From Carpediemonas membranifera (Eukaryota > Fornicata), in contig JAHDYR010000066.1 of assembly GCA_019828565.1 (NCBI GenBank), positions 558,001 through 622,000 on the forward strand: a DNA stretch of 64,000 bases, read 5' to 3'. A model generated the notes under the pieces. That model was not told the origin of the DNA. It saw nothing but the letters and a program-made list of their open reading frames with translations, and searched no databases. Both the position numbers and the translations under genes were made by a program. Positions 20,750 through 32,290 of this stretch are shown here, piece after piece (position 1 is the first letter of the stretch; each line of letters opens with the position of its first letter).

Positions 20750-22423
20750 AAGCATGTCATGAACCCCTGACTCCAGGATCGGGAAGGGACAGAGCACCCC
20801 TGGGATTAACAGGGGTAAGCCCCATGTTTCCCGGCAATACCGGCCCAGGACAAGGACACAACCCCGATCATGGTAACCAACGTATGGACAAGGAAGGTGG
20901 GAGATGAACGAACGGGAGACGTCCGTGCACCAACACACGGAAGGATCAGAGCAGGGACAGGGCACCCCTGGGATCAGCGAGGGGAGGCCCCGCGTATCCC
21001 GGTGGTACCAGTCCATGACAGACCTTGCAAAGAATAAGACAGCATGGAAATCAGCAGGCTGAAAACCAACGTAAGGGGACCCCTATCCGAGGCTCAAGTC
21101 TGACAGAGAGTGACACCTAACGACAAGATATGGACAAGGAAGCAGCCATGGACCACCCTCGCTGGGCGCAAAGCTCCGGGGATCAGTGAGAAAAGGCCCC
21201 ACGTATCCCGGTAGCCAGGAAAGAGAAAGAATTTAATGTGTCCTGCTACTCGTCCTGCTGTGTAAGCTGAATGTCACAGTTTGTGTCACCCCTTCGAGGA
21301 ACGCCTAAGCGTGTTGGTACCTCTACAGAGCACACCTAACACTTCCTAAGAGGGCGTGAACAACGGCCGTCAAGGCCTAGCTGGTACGCTAGAGGGATCC
21401 TATACATGGCCACATTAATACCCCCAAAGTTAGGCTAACCCAGGTCTTACTCTTAGGGGCCCTTTGGGTCCCAGGTCTGCCTGGCACCTACAAAGCCTTG
21501 CCCTGCACGCTGCTGTCAGGGACCTTCCGTACGTTTCCCCTCTCCCCCGGGTCCCCTAGGGAGGTCCTGGGGTTTCCTCGACCCGCTCGCCATGTTTCAG
21601 GCACCCGCCAGGGCGGGGTCGGGTCTAGAGTTCGCCGTACCAGCTGGGCCCTATCCCGGTAGCCAGGGAAGGAACGATTGCAAGGAAAGAACAGGGAAGG
21701 ACAGATCAGAATTATGGAAGAAAGGACATGCGACAAGGACAGAGCAAGGATAAGGTCAAGGAAATCCATGTTCATATGGTTGTACCACTCGTTGGGACCC
21801 CAAGGAAACTGCAGGGACTGGCCACGGGGGTCGGAGGGGCACAGGTGCCCCTGCCGCCCTTGTTAACGACATGGGAAACCAGGGACATGTAGTGCAAGCG
21901 AAATGTTGTAAGGGGTAACAGGACAACCAGGCCCAGTGCCTGGGGGTACACCACCCATGCCCTGACCCACGCCACCTAACCGGGGTAGACAGCATGGACT
22001 TAGTCACTTTCCCCGCCTTCGGGTAGGCTTCCTAACAGAGTCGAGGGGGCATGGAATTGGGGAACCGGACAGACGAGAGGGTGCCGTGGCTGAACGGCTC
22101 TACAAGGACTGCAGGGAAGCAAGGAGTGTCATAGTCAAGGTCCTGCAGGACGATCCTGCCTGTCAATGCCCCGAGGACAGACCCCCAGGCTCCCCGGATA
22201 GTTGCCGGACTTTCAGGGAGACAGGAAAGCATATTTGCACGGAGATGGCCGCAGGGCCTCTGGGGCGATTGGAATCGGCTTTCCGCGGAGACAGTAGCAC
22301 CGAAAGCCCAAGGCAAACGCTGCTGACCAGTTTGCCACGGGAAATAGGCAGTACCCCGGGGCACTCAGCTCCAAGACAACGGGAAACAAGCTCAGTCCGG
22401 GGTCAGAATCCAAGCACCATAAA
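20750..22423 (+). other. LINE 3' untranslated region with internal repeats
   Basis: This 1.67-kb region has no credible coding frame. It contains at least three diverged copies of a module around CCTGGGATCAGCGAGGGGA followed by a TATCCCGG block (near 20795, 20965 and 21175; a partial TATCCCGG piece near 21650). Its distal ~900 bp is matched in inverted orientation at 14180-15000. Confidence 0.6.
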
Positions 22424-22447
22424 TTTCTTTCTTTCTTTCTTTCTTTC

Positions 22448-22464
22448 GGTTCCGCGTCACGAGC
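22448..22464 (+). repeat. Target-site duplication, right copy (17 bp)
   Basis: Second copy of GGTTCCGCGTCACGAGC, directly after the LINE's TTTC tail. The interrupted element continues from here. Confidence 0.9.
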
Positions 22465-22839
22465 GCCGACGCCCCCACACACAAGCGGGCTGACCTCAAG
22501 GTCTGGGGCGAGCGCGACGTGGTCGGAAACGTCGTCCACGACGACGTCTACGTCGACTTCTACTGCGGTCTTCACCCCCGCGACGCCGAGCTCGAGAAGA
22601 CCAAGGAGTACGCCAACTGGGACGTCACCTTCCTGGTCGCCGCCACCACCGTCGGCGGCGCCACGGAGTCCCGCCTGACCGCGGACTGGGCGGTGCAGTT
22701 TTGCGACGCCATTGCACGGCCGCACCTGGCGGGAACCATGCGCGACACGGCCTTCCTGAAGGCCTGGGAGGGCAACCTCAGCATCTGGAGTGACTATGTC
22801 AGCCAGTGCAAGGCCCGCTGGGCCGAGCTCAACCTATAA
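22448..22839 (+). mobile_element. Endonuclease end of the LINE-split family-A element
   Basis: The frame resumes in the restriction-like endonuclease (KRADLKVWGERDVVGN, VYVDFYCG) and ends at TAA 22837-22839 with the A-type ending WAELNL. In the middle it reads AELEKTKEYANWD, as in family C, rather than the AETEKTREYANWD of the A units, so this copy is a mosaic. Confidence 0.8.
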
Positions 22840-23037
22840 CCAGGTCCCTGCACAGAAATCTGGAGTCGCGACTCGGCTGACTCGGCCACTCTAGGCTGCG
22901 TCGTCCCCGAGCCCCCCTGCGCCTCCCGCCCCATCGCCGCATCGCATAACGCATCCCCTGCCCCTGCGCGAGAGTAGTTACCCGAAATTCCGCGGAGTCG
23001 CGTGTCGTTCGGACAACCTGGGAAAGTAAATTCGGCC
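22840..23037 (+). repeat. Array spacer/leader 1 (198 bp)
   Basis: Lies between a unit's stop codon and the next ATG. The first ~22 nt are family-specific (A-type here). The rest, from GGAGTCGCGACTCGG onward, is almost identical in all ten spacers and includes the perfect palindrome GAGTCGCGACTC (22863-22874). Confidence 0.9.
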
Positions 23038-24660
23038 ATGGTATCCAGAGGAAAGTTGCTCGATTCGCCGCCGCAAGGCGACGAATCCTGCCATACATCC
23101 GATGAAGGACCTGGTACGTCTATTGACAAGCGATTAGCGCTGTTCGCTGCTCTTCTGCGGTGGATTAACGATTTCCATCCCTCCAGCTCGAAGAACTCTT
23201 GGCCGAAGGATACTGAGGCCTTTATTGAGATCTGCATGAACAAAGAACGTCTATTGAGCCTTATTTCGGATTACAAGCGTTTCTTCACGGTGAGCAACTT
23301 GGTTTGGATAACCAACTACGTTCACGCGGCGACAAATCGCTTCGGCCCCGGCCACAAGGTGAAAGCTTCCCGCCGCGACGATCACGTCGCAAATGCTGTC
23401 GCCATTCTGCACGCTGCAGCCACTGATCAGGCGTTCACATCAACGCTCACCATCGAACGTGCGAACGAGGCTCTTGAGCGTATGATCGAGCACGCCATCG
23501 ACCCAGTGAAAGCGAGAAGGATGAACCTCCTTCAGACTGTCCGAGGCCCTCAGAGGACGACGTCTGTAACCGCCTTGGTGAAGCGGGTCCAGCATGCGCC
23601 CCGCCCAGCCAGCCCACCGAATGCGGGCATCGCCCGCGAGTATGCGAGGGCCGATGCCTTCGCCCGACGCCAGGGAGACCGGCCCCCGAGCCCCACCCCT
23701 GCCGATGCTGCCCCCACCGACTCCGCTGTCGCCCTAACTGGGCCGCAGCCCGCAGCCACACAGCAGGGTGACCGGCCCCCGAGCCCCACCCCTGCCGATG
23801 CTGCCCCCACCCAGCCAGAGGAGAGGAACATCGACGACACCGCAGTGTCCGAGTTCCTCTCCCTGGCGGGCGTCGAAGGCGGGGAAGGGGAGAGAGCTGA
23901 GCCAGAGACCGGGCACGAAGCCCGTGGTGACTCAGCCAACCCTCCCCTTCGCCCGCCGCCGCAGGCAAGCCAAGGCCCTGAACCACGTACATTTGTGTAC
24001 ACAGGCCCTCCTGGCGCTCTTAACCAGATCACGGAGGCGCACCCTGGGCCAGCATCATCCACGCCTACCCAGGGGTGGCTGAGCCTTGCCAAGCTGGATC
24101 GACTCCGGCATAGGTTCACCGCAAACATCCCGACCCACCTGGTCGAGTCTCATTGGGGCTCGGCCGAGCAGGTAAGGTCCACACTCACGACAGCAGTCCG
24201 GGTCGGAGAAGTGTCCGGCGGGCAGAATGGCGTCCACAGGATGTCACGTGAACGCTGGACACAGCTTCTCGAGGGCCTCTTCGCGGACGAGCCGGACAGG
24301 CGGCCACCCTACAGCTTCCCCAAAGGGTTCAGGCAGTTCACGCCGAGGTTTGTGTTCTTCATGAGAGAGGCATGCGGTCTTCCGCCGGACCCTAGTGCTG
24401 AGGCCCCGCCCCATGCCGGGCCCAGCCAGCCCCCACGGAGACCGAGAGCAGCGCTCCTGCCCCTGCCGCCGGCCGACCCTCTCGCGGGCGACCTGCCGAT
24501 CGAGCTGTCATATCTGCCTCACCCCGCGGAAGCCGGACGCATCGGCCGGGCGAAGCCCTCACGGAAGGCTGCCGCGGGATTCGTGAACGGGCTGATCCGG
24601 CTGCTCGTGACCCTGGCGAACGCGCCGCAGAACCGGAAGCGGGAGGCTCTGGCAGCCGTT
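23038..24660 (+). CDS. Retrotransposon N-terminal and central domain ORF, unit 1
   Basis: Longest uninterrupted N-terminal half of an A unit, about 540 codons. It holds the shared leader peptide, the type-1 N-terminal domain (about residues 38-165), an Arg-rich stretch (KARRMNLLQ to RPASPPN), the Pro/Ala repeat linker, the acidic block ERNIDDTAVSEFLSLAGVEG, and a central domain with LAKLDRLRHRFTANIP and FTPRFVFFMREACGL. No zinc finger or Myb motif was seen in the N-terminal domain, unlike R2 elements. The function of these parts is unknown; by analogy with R2 they may bind target DNA or RNA. Confidence 0.65.
23674..23811 (+). repeat. 93-bp VNTR linker, unit 1 (~1.5 copies)
   Basis: In-frame 31-residue repeat with core GDRPPSPTPADAAPTDSA; shortest version in the array. 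The final half-copy runs directly into the TQPEERNIDD block. Confidence 0.8.
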
Positions 24661-26324
24661 CTCGGCACGCGCGGACAGTATATCGCCCTGGGAAGAAGGG
24701 ATCTCCCTCCGCACCCGCTCCCCAGAGCGAGCTGCATACTCGAAGGCCGCCGCCGGGTATTACTCCAGCGCCATGAAGGTCCTGCTCTCTGAGGAGATGA
24801 CACTCACGCCGGGTCAGATCGACCAGAAGCTGGAGGAGATGCAGGCCGCCCCGCTGAGAGATCCCCAGACGCCGGCTCTCACACGCCGCGCCGACGCGCT
24901 CACGTCCTTTGAGGTCACCTTCGAGGCCGTAGACGAGGCGCTGGGGAAGATGAGAGCGGACTCGGCCCCCGGCCCATCCGGGCTGAGCTTCTTGCATCTG
25001 AAACTCGCTCATCGACTCCGGAAGGGCCAGTTGGTGCAGGCACTCCTGCCCCTTGTGCGCGACATCATTGCCGGCGAGGAGTACACGGGTATCCTCGCTC
25101 ACGCACGGCTCATCGCACTGCCGAAGGGCGAAGATCGGGTCAGACCCATCGCCATGGGCGAGGCGCTCCGGCGCCTGGCCGCGAAGGTCCTCGCCTCGGC
25201 CGTCTCGTCGCGTCTCCGTAATGACGGCGTCTGCCCTGAGCAGTACGGGCTCGGCGAGAGCTGCGGCCTGGACGTTATGACCGCGAAAATTGCGGAAGCG
25301 TACGACGAAGGGCTCAAGGTCTGTGCTGTTGACATGACTAACGCCTACGGAACCGTGTCCCGCGCCCACCTCCGTGTGGTGCTCGAGGCGCACGCCCCAG
25401 CCGCCCTCCCCTATTTCTCCACCATGTATGGCGAGGGCAAGCTGCTGACCCCGACCGGGCACGTCATAGCCAGCCGAGAGGGCATCCACCAGGGGGACCC
25501 CTGTCCCCAGCCCTCTTCACGCTGGCTATGACGCCCTCCTCGGCAGCCTCCGGTCGCAACTTCCCAGTACGACCATCCTCGGCTACCAGGACGACGTGTA
25601 CGTAGACTGCCGCCCCGGCAGGCAGACCAGCGGACGATCGATACATTCTACGCGCGTGTGGAGGCGGCGTGTGGAGCCGTCGGTATGCGGGTGAACCGAC
25701 TGAAGTGCCTCGTCCTGGCGAAGACGGGGACACTGGGCCAAAAAGCGGACGGGTGCTCGGTATCCCCGTAGGCGACGACGCGGGCGTTGCCAACGCTGTG
25801 GACGCGGCCTTCTCGCGCATGGAGGACGCGCTCGTGCGGGTGGCCGAGATGACCGAGGCAGTGGGGCCGAAAGCGGCCTCGGTGGCGGTCAATCTCGATC
25901 AGGTCTTGCGTTCTTCCGATGCCTTCGGCAATCTTTCGCAACGTGAGCCCGATTGGCCACGAATGCCGCACAAAAAGCCTGGAGCGGAAGCTGAGAGCTG
26001 CCATCGCACGCATCCTTCAGGTATCCGACGTCACAAAGATACCCGAAGAGCGTCTAGCGCTCGATTTCGCCGACTACGGGCTCCGTATCCCTCTTCCGTC
26101 GCTCATCTGGAAGTGTGCATTTTTGGGCGCAGCCCACCAGCTGCACGCCCTAGGCATCACCCGGGACATGGAGGCGGCGCTGTTCTCTCCAGAAGAGTGC
26201 CAGGAGTGGCCCAAAACCATCCAGGAACTGTTTAGCATCGAGGCTGAAAAGCCGCAGAAGACACTCACTACGATGCTTGCAAAAGCCTGGACGGCCGGGT
26301 ACCGCCCCAAGACACCCGCCGACT

Positions 26325-26424
26325 NNNNNNNNNNNNNNNNNNNNNNNNNNNNNNNNNNNNNNNNNNNNNNNNNNNNNNNNNNNNNNNNNNNNNNNNNNNN
26401 NNNNNNNNNNNNNNNNNNNNNNNN
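26325..26424. other. Assembly gap (100 N)
   Basis: Exactly 100 N, a conventional unknown-length placeholder. Comparison with unit 3 (34810-35223) indicates that about 414 bp are missing, covering the segment with the CCHC knuckle. Confidence 0.95.
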
Positions 26425-26790
26425 CCACACACACAGCGGGCTGACCTCAAGGTCTGGGGCGAGCGCGACGTGGTCGGAAACGTCGTCCACGACGACGTCT
26501 ACGTCGACTTCTACTGCGGTCTTCACCCCGCGACGCCGAGACCGAGAAGACCCGGGAGTACGCCAACTGGGACGTCACCTTCCTGGTCGCCGCCACCACC
26601 GTCGGCGGCGCCACGGAGTCCCGCCTGACCGCGGACTGGGCGGTGCAGTTTTTGCGACGCCATTGCACGGCCGCACCTGGCGGGAACCATGCGCGACACG
26701 GCCTTCCTGAAGGCCTGGGAGGGCAACCTCAGCATCTGGAGTGACTATGTCAGCCAGTGCAAGGCCCGCTGGGCCGAGCTCAACCTATAA

Positions 26791-26987
26791 CCAGGTCCCT
26801 GCACAGAAATCTGGAGTCGCGACTCGGCTGACTTGGCCACTCTAGGCTGCGTCGTCCCCGAGCCCCCTGCGCCTCCCGCCCCATCGCCGCATCGCATAAC
26901 GCATCCCCTGCCCCTGCGCGAGAGTAGTTGCTCGAAATTCCGCGGAGTCGCGTGTCGTTCGGACAACCCCCTCCTGTAAATTCGGCC
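26791..26987 (+). repeat. Array spacer/leader 2 (197 bp)
   Basis: A-type 22-nt start, then the common block. Near the end it reads ACAACCCCCTCCTGTAAAT in place of ACAACCTGGGAAAGTAAAT, a local variant. Confidence 0.88.
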
Positions 26988-29900
26988 ATGGTATCCAGAG
27001 GAAAGTTGCTCGATTCGCCGCCGCAAGGCGACGAATCCTGCCATACATCCGATGAAGGACCAGGTGACACGAATCTACTGACAAGCGATTAGCGCTATTC
27101 GCTGCTCTTCTGCGCGTAATGGACGAAATTCGTCAGCACTGCCCGAAAGGCTCGTGGCCGAAGAACGCTGAGGCCTTCATCGAGGTTTGTATGAACAAAG
27201 ATCGTTTATTGCGCCTTGTGACGGACAACAAACGCTTCTTCACGATCAACAACCTTTCTTTGATCACGGACTACGTTCATGCGGCCACAAACCGCTTCGG
27301 GCCAGGCCATAAGCCGAAGGCATCCCGCCGTGATGACCACATCGCCAATGCCACTTCACTTCTTCACGCCGCAGCCACCAACCAGGTGTTCACTGCTACG
27401 ATCTCGATTGATCGTGCCAACGAGGCCCTCGAGCGCGTGATACGGGGCAGAAGGACCGATGAGCAGCTCATGAGGGAGCACCCTCGTCCGCTCCGCCCGT
27501 CCGAGATCGCCGCTCGCCGCGCCAAGACCGGGCGTCAGTCATACGCCCAACTGATCAGCCGTGTCGAGGAGGCCCGCCCGGCAAGCCCTGCGCGAGACCG
27601 CACTGCCTTCCTCGAGGCAGAAGCATACGCGTGTCGCGTAGCTGCTGGCCGCGCAGACCGTCAACAGCAGGGTGATAGGCCCCCGAGCCCCACCCCCTGC
27701 CGATGCTGCCCCCACCGACTCCGCTGCCGCCCTAACTGGGCCGCAGCCCGCAGCCGCCCAGCGGGATGACCGGTCTACCGACCCCACCCCCTGCCCAGGC
27801 TGCCCCCACCGACTCCGCTGCCGCCCCTAACTGGGCCGCAGTCCCGCAACCGCCCCGCAGGGTGACCAGGCCCACGCGCCAGACCCCCGCCCAGGTTGCC
27901 CCCCACCCAGCCAGAGGAGAGGAACATCGACGACACCGCAGTGTCCGAGTTCCTCTCCCTGGCGGGCGTCGAAGGCGGGGAAGGGGAGAGAGCTGAGCCA
28001 GAGACCGAGCACGAAGCCCGTGGTGACTCAGCCAACTCCCCCCTTCGCCCGCCGCCGCAGGTTGACCCCGCCCACCGGCTCACAGGGTGGCTCGACCGCA
28101 CGACCATCGACGCTGTTCGCCGCAGCTTTGACGCACATGTACCGCGGGAAGACAGAGACATGTGGTCGACCAACGACCAGGTCGTCGCAACGCTGACGTC
28201 TATCGACGCCGTCCGCTGGCTCTCCCGGGGGCAAAATGGCCAGAACCGCATGTCCAGAGCACGCTGGACGACTCTCCTCGAGCAGGTCTTTGCGGCTCAC
28301 CCGAGGAACCGGCCTTCGTATGCGTTCCCGCAAGGCCTGAAGTCGTTCGCACCCAGGTTCGTGGCGTTCATGAGGGAAGGGTTGGGTATGCCAGTCGACC
28401 CCGCTCTCCCAGCTGTCCCGCAGCCAAGGACGGCCCAGCCAGCCAGAAGAAGGCTCACTGCTCCCCGCCCGCAGCCGGAGACCATCCTTCCAGAGCTCCC
28501 AGAGGACCTCAAGTTCCTCCCCTCCCCGACGGAGGCCGGCAGGATTGGGAAGTCGAAGCCCCTCAAGGAAGGGTGCGGTCTCATTCGTGAAGGGTCTCAT
28601 CAACCTGTTGGAGGCCCTGAACGAGGTGCCTGCCCAGCAGAAACGGCGTGGCCTTATTGCCATCATGACCCATGGTCAGACGGTGTACAAGCCCGCCAAG
28701 AAGCAGGTGACACTGCGGACCCGGACCAAGGAGCGCTCGGCCTTCACCAAGGCCTCGGCCGGCTACTACTCCAGTGGCCTGAAGATCCTCCTGTCTGAGG
28801 ACATGGACCTCAGCCCGACCGAGGTTGACGAGAAGCTGGTGGAGCTGCAGGCCGAGCCAATGGCAGACCCACGTCTCTTCCACCCACAGCAACGGGCGGG
28901 TGCGCTGGAGTCATATGAGGTCACCCCGGAGTCTGTGACATGGGCCCTGGACAGGCTCAAAGCAGACTCGGCACCGGGACCCTCGGGCCTGAGTTTCCTT
29001 CACTTGAAGCTGGCCTACCGCCTACGCAAACACAAGTTTGTTGCTGCTGTCACGCCTCTGATCAACGACATCATCAACGGGGAGCCCCTACACTGAGATC
29101 CTGTCGCACTCGAGGCTCGTTGCCCTGCCTAAGGGAGACTCCAAGGTCCGGCCCATTGCAATGGGCGAGAGCCTGAGACGCCTCGCAGGCAAGGTCCTAG
29201 CCCACGATGTCGGGCTGAGGATTATTGGCGATGGTGTGTGCGAGGGGCAGTTCGGACTGGGCGAGAGCTGCGGCCTGGACTGCATGGGTGACATTCTGAA
29301 GGCAGCGTACGCCGGCGGTGCGCAGCTGTGCGCCGTTGACATGTCCAATGCGTACGGAACCGTCAGTCGGCAGCATCTGTCTGAGGTCGCACAGGCGTGG
29401 GCCCCGGTCTTGCTACCGTACCTGCACACGATGTATGCCGGGGGCAAGATGATCACACCAACAGGCCTTGTCATCCCGTCCCGGGAGGGCATCCAGCAAG
29501 GGGACCCCATATCTCCGCTGCTGTTCACCCTGGCGATGAAGCCGGTCCTGGACCAGATCAGAGGTGAGTTCCAGGAGTGCAGGATGGTCTCCCTATCAGG
29601 ACGATGCTTACTTGATCGCGCCAGCGTCCATGCCGGCCTCACGAGTTGATCGCTTCTACGACCGGATGGCTGAGGTTTGTGGCCGCATCGGCATGCGCGT
29701 GAACACGGCTAAGTGTATGGTGATCAGCGCTGCTGGCTCCCCGGGTGCCATTCAGCGGGTAGTCAACGGTAGAGCCGTTGGAATCCCTGTTGGGGACGCT
29801 CATGGTGAGGCAAGAGCTGTCGATGATGTCTTCTCGGAGATGGAGATGGCGACTGCTCGCGTCGTGGAAATGGTGGAGACTGTAGGGCCTTCTGCGGCCA

Positions 29901-31131
29901 GCGTTGCGCTGAATATGATTCGTTCATGCATTCTTGCGATGCCATCCGCAATCTACAGAGCTGTGTCGCCGATTAGGCACGAAAGCAGGACATCCCGCTT
30001 CGAGCAGATGCTTAGCCGCAGCGTAGAGCACATTCTGCAACTAAGAGATGGTCTGGAAGACAAAACTCGTAGAATGGCTCTCGATTATGGAGATTACGGG
30101 CTCCGCATGCCAATCCCATCACTCGTCTGGAAATGCGCATTTTTTTGGGCACGGAACACCAGCTGCACCAGCTGCTTCCGGACCGGTCTGTGCACCTAGA
30201 CGAGGCCCTGTTTACCGTTGAAGGCGCCGAAGAGTGGCCTAGGACCAAGGACGAACTCTATGAGATGGAGGCCAAAAAGCCTCAGAAACAACTCACAAAG
30301 TACCATAGAGACGCCTGGACAGTCCAGCACCGCCCATCAACGCCGTCTGACTTCAACTTGGACCGCAATGCGGCCACTCAGGCCCTGAACGACTCCTCCC
30401 AGCGCGCTGCCCCGGCGGCTGGAATTCTCCGGCAAGAGGCCGCACTCACCCCAATTGAGCTAGAATCGAAGCCTGTTGGCTCAATATTTGTCCCAATTGC
30501 CAGGGCACACCTGGATGTCGCCCCGTTCGAAGAGTGGCCCGAGACTTGCCCCCTGTGTCAGGCCCAGCGCTGCACCTGGCAGCATGCCCTCTCGTGCCCA
30601 CACACCAAGGGAACCGCCCACACCGAGCGTCACAACCATGTTAGAGACGCTGTGAGCGCCGTGTTGACCGACGACGACGTTAGAGGTCGACCCATGGCCC
30701 GTTGCCAGGCCGAGGTCGCGCTCACCTCTCGTCACCCCCGCTACCAGCAGGCCGATACCGAAGCGCCCAGACGCAAGGTGGCCGACCTCATGGTGGCAGG
30801 CGAGAGAGACGTGGTCGGGAACCGTGTCCACGAGGAAGTCTATGTCGACTTCGTGGTCAGCCTGCACCCGCGGGAGGCTGAGCTAGAGAAGCTCCGCGAG
30901 TACCGCAACTGGCAGGTCACCTTCGTGCCTGCTGCCTGCACGGTTCTGGGCGAGACTGAGTCCCGTCTGACCGAGTGCTGGGTCGCCCGCCTCTGTGCCG
31001 CGATTCGCAGGCCGGCCCTCGTGGGCGCCATCCGTGACCGGGTATTCTGGTCCATCTGGGCGGACAACCAGACCGTCTGGTCGGACTATGTCTCCCAGTG
31101 CAAGGCCCGTTGGGCCGAGCACCACCAATAA
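26988..31131 (+). mobile_element. Array unit 2, family B, multiply frameshifted
   Basis: Shared leader peptide, then a hybrid junction (27060-27115) into the type-2 N-terminal domain (MDEIRQHCPKGSWPKNAEAF), a linker of about 2.5 repeats and the B-type central/RT/endonuclease part ending WAEHHQ at TAA 31131. Compared base by base with the nearly intact B unit 5, breaks lie at about 28561 (CC inserted for T), 29088 (extra C), 29592 (extra C) and 30143 (longer T run), plus several in the linker. Between these points the residues are almost identical to unit 5, so the unit is a very recent copy or duplicate of it. Confidence 0.87.
27671..27902 (+). repeat. 93-bp VNTR linker, unit 2 (~2.5 copies)
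   Basis: Same repeat as in other units, with extra C bases in its C runs that disturb the frame. Confidence 0.75.
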
Positions 31132-31328
31132 TCTGCCCTCCCCACAAAATGCCGGAGTCGCGACTCGGCTGACTCGGCCACTCTAGGCTGCGTCGTCCCC
31201 GAGCCCCCTGCGCCTCCCGCCCCATCGCCGCATCGCATAACGCATCCCCTGCCCCTGCGCGAGAGTAGTTGCTCGAAATTCCGCGGAGTCGCGTGTCGTT
31301 CGGACAACCTGGGAAAGTAAATTCGGCC
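31132..31328 (+). repeat. Array spacer/leader 3 (197 bp)
   Basis: B-type 22-nt start (TCTGCCCTCCCCACAAAATG...), then the common block beginning GGAGTCGCGACTC. Confidence 0.9.
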
Positions 31329-31965
31329 ATGGTATCCAGAGGAAAGTTGCTCGATTCGCCGCCGCAAGGCGACGAATCCTGCCATACATCCGATGAAGGA
31401 CCTGGTACGTCTATTGACAAGCGATTAGCGCTGTTCGCTGCTCTTCTGCGGTGGATTAACGATTTCCATCCATCCAGCTCGAAGAACTCTTGGCCGAAGG
31501 ATACTGAGGCCTTTATTGAGATCTGCATGAACAAAGAACGTCTATTGAGCCTTATTTCGGATTACAAGCGTTTCTTCACGGTGAGCAACTTGGTTTGGAT
31601 AACCAACTACGTTCACGCGGCGACAAATCGCTTCGGCCCCGGCCACAAGGTGAAAGCTTCCCGCCGCGACGATCACGTCGCAAATGCTGTCGCCATTCTG
31701 CACGCTGCAGCCACTGATCAGGCGTTCACATCAACGCTCACCATCGAACGTGCGAACGAGGCTCTTGAGCGTATGATCGAGCACGCCATCGACCCAGTGA
31801 AAGCGAGAAGGATGAACCTCCTTCAGACTGTCCGAGGCCCCTCAGAGGACGACGTCTGTAACCGCCTTGGTGAAGCGGGTCCAGCATGCGCCCCGCCCAG
31901 CCAGCCCACCGAATGCGGGCATCGCCCGCGAGTATGCGAGGGCCGATGCCTTCGCCCGACGCCAG

Positions 31966-32290
31966 GGAGACCGGCCCCCGAGCCCCACCCCTGCCGATGC
32001 TGCCCTCACCGACTCCGCTGCCGCCCCTAACTGGGCCGCAGCCCGCAGCCGCCCCGCAGGGTGACCGGCCCCCGAGCCCCCACCCCCTGCCGATGCTGCC
32101 CCCACCGACTCCGCTGTCGCCCTAACTGGGCCGCAGCCCGCAGCCACACAGCAGGATGACCGGCCCCCGAGCCCCACCCCTGCCGATGCTGCCCCCACCG
32201 ACTCCGCTGCCGCCCTAACTGGGCCGCAGCCCGCAGCCGCCCCCGCAGGGTGACAGGCCCACGCGCCAGACCCCCGCCCAGGTTGCCCCC
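31966..32290 (+). repeat. 93-bp VNTR linker, unit 3 (~3.5 copies)
   Basis: Three full repeats and the terminal half-copy. Extra C bases at about 32028, 32080 and 32243 shift the frame. Confidence 0.8.

Larger units (their letters stand above)
19005..22447 (+). mobile_element. 5'-truncated LINE inserted in a family-A unit
   Basis: The insert is 3443 bp: the RT from its middle onward, a C-terminal zinc-knuckle part, a long 3' region and a tail of six TTTC repeats (22424-22447). It is flanked by a perfect 17-bp target-site duplication. Truncation at the 5' end plus a direct duplication and a simple-sequence tail is the standard signature of target-primed reverse transcription. The element is of the same family as the inverted pieces at 14161-17350. 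Confidence 0.9.
23038..26790 (+). mobile_element. Array unit 1, family A, damaged and gapped
   Basis: The unit starts with MVSRGKLLDSPPQG at ATG 23038 and ends at TAA 26788-26790 (WAELNL). It has the type-1 N-terminal domain (WINDFHPSSSKNSWP) and an A-type RT. The first frame is open to about 24660, covering the N-terminal domain, a short linker repeat (1.5 copies) and the central domain. It then breaks at about 24660, 25500, 25605 (GGGCTGCT altered to GTAGACTG), 25742 (A run of five), 25893 and 26650. The N gap removes the part before the endonuclease. RT motifs are still readable across the broken frames. This is the worst-preserved A copy, and part of the damage may be assembly error next to the gap. 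Confidence 0.85.

Noticed and set aside
22424-22447. TTTC repeats as a telomeric repeat
   Set aside because: Only six copies at the end of a truncated LINE with target duplication; an inverted copy at the other LINE end shows it belongs to the element.
22840-23037. Spacer as rRNA or other known target gene
   Set aside because: Considered because R2-type elements insert in 28S rDNA. The block shows no resemblance I can recognise to rRNA, tRNA or spliced-leader genes, so it is described only as a conserved spacer.
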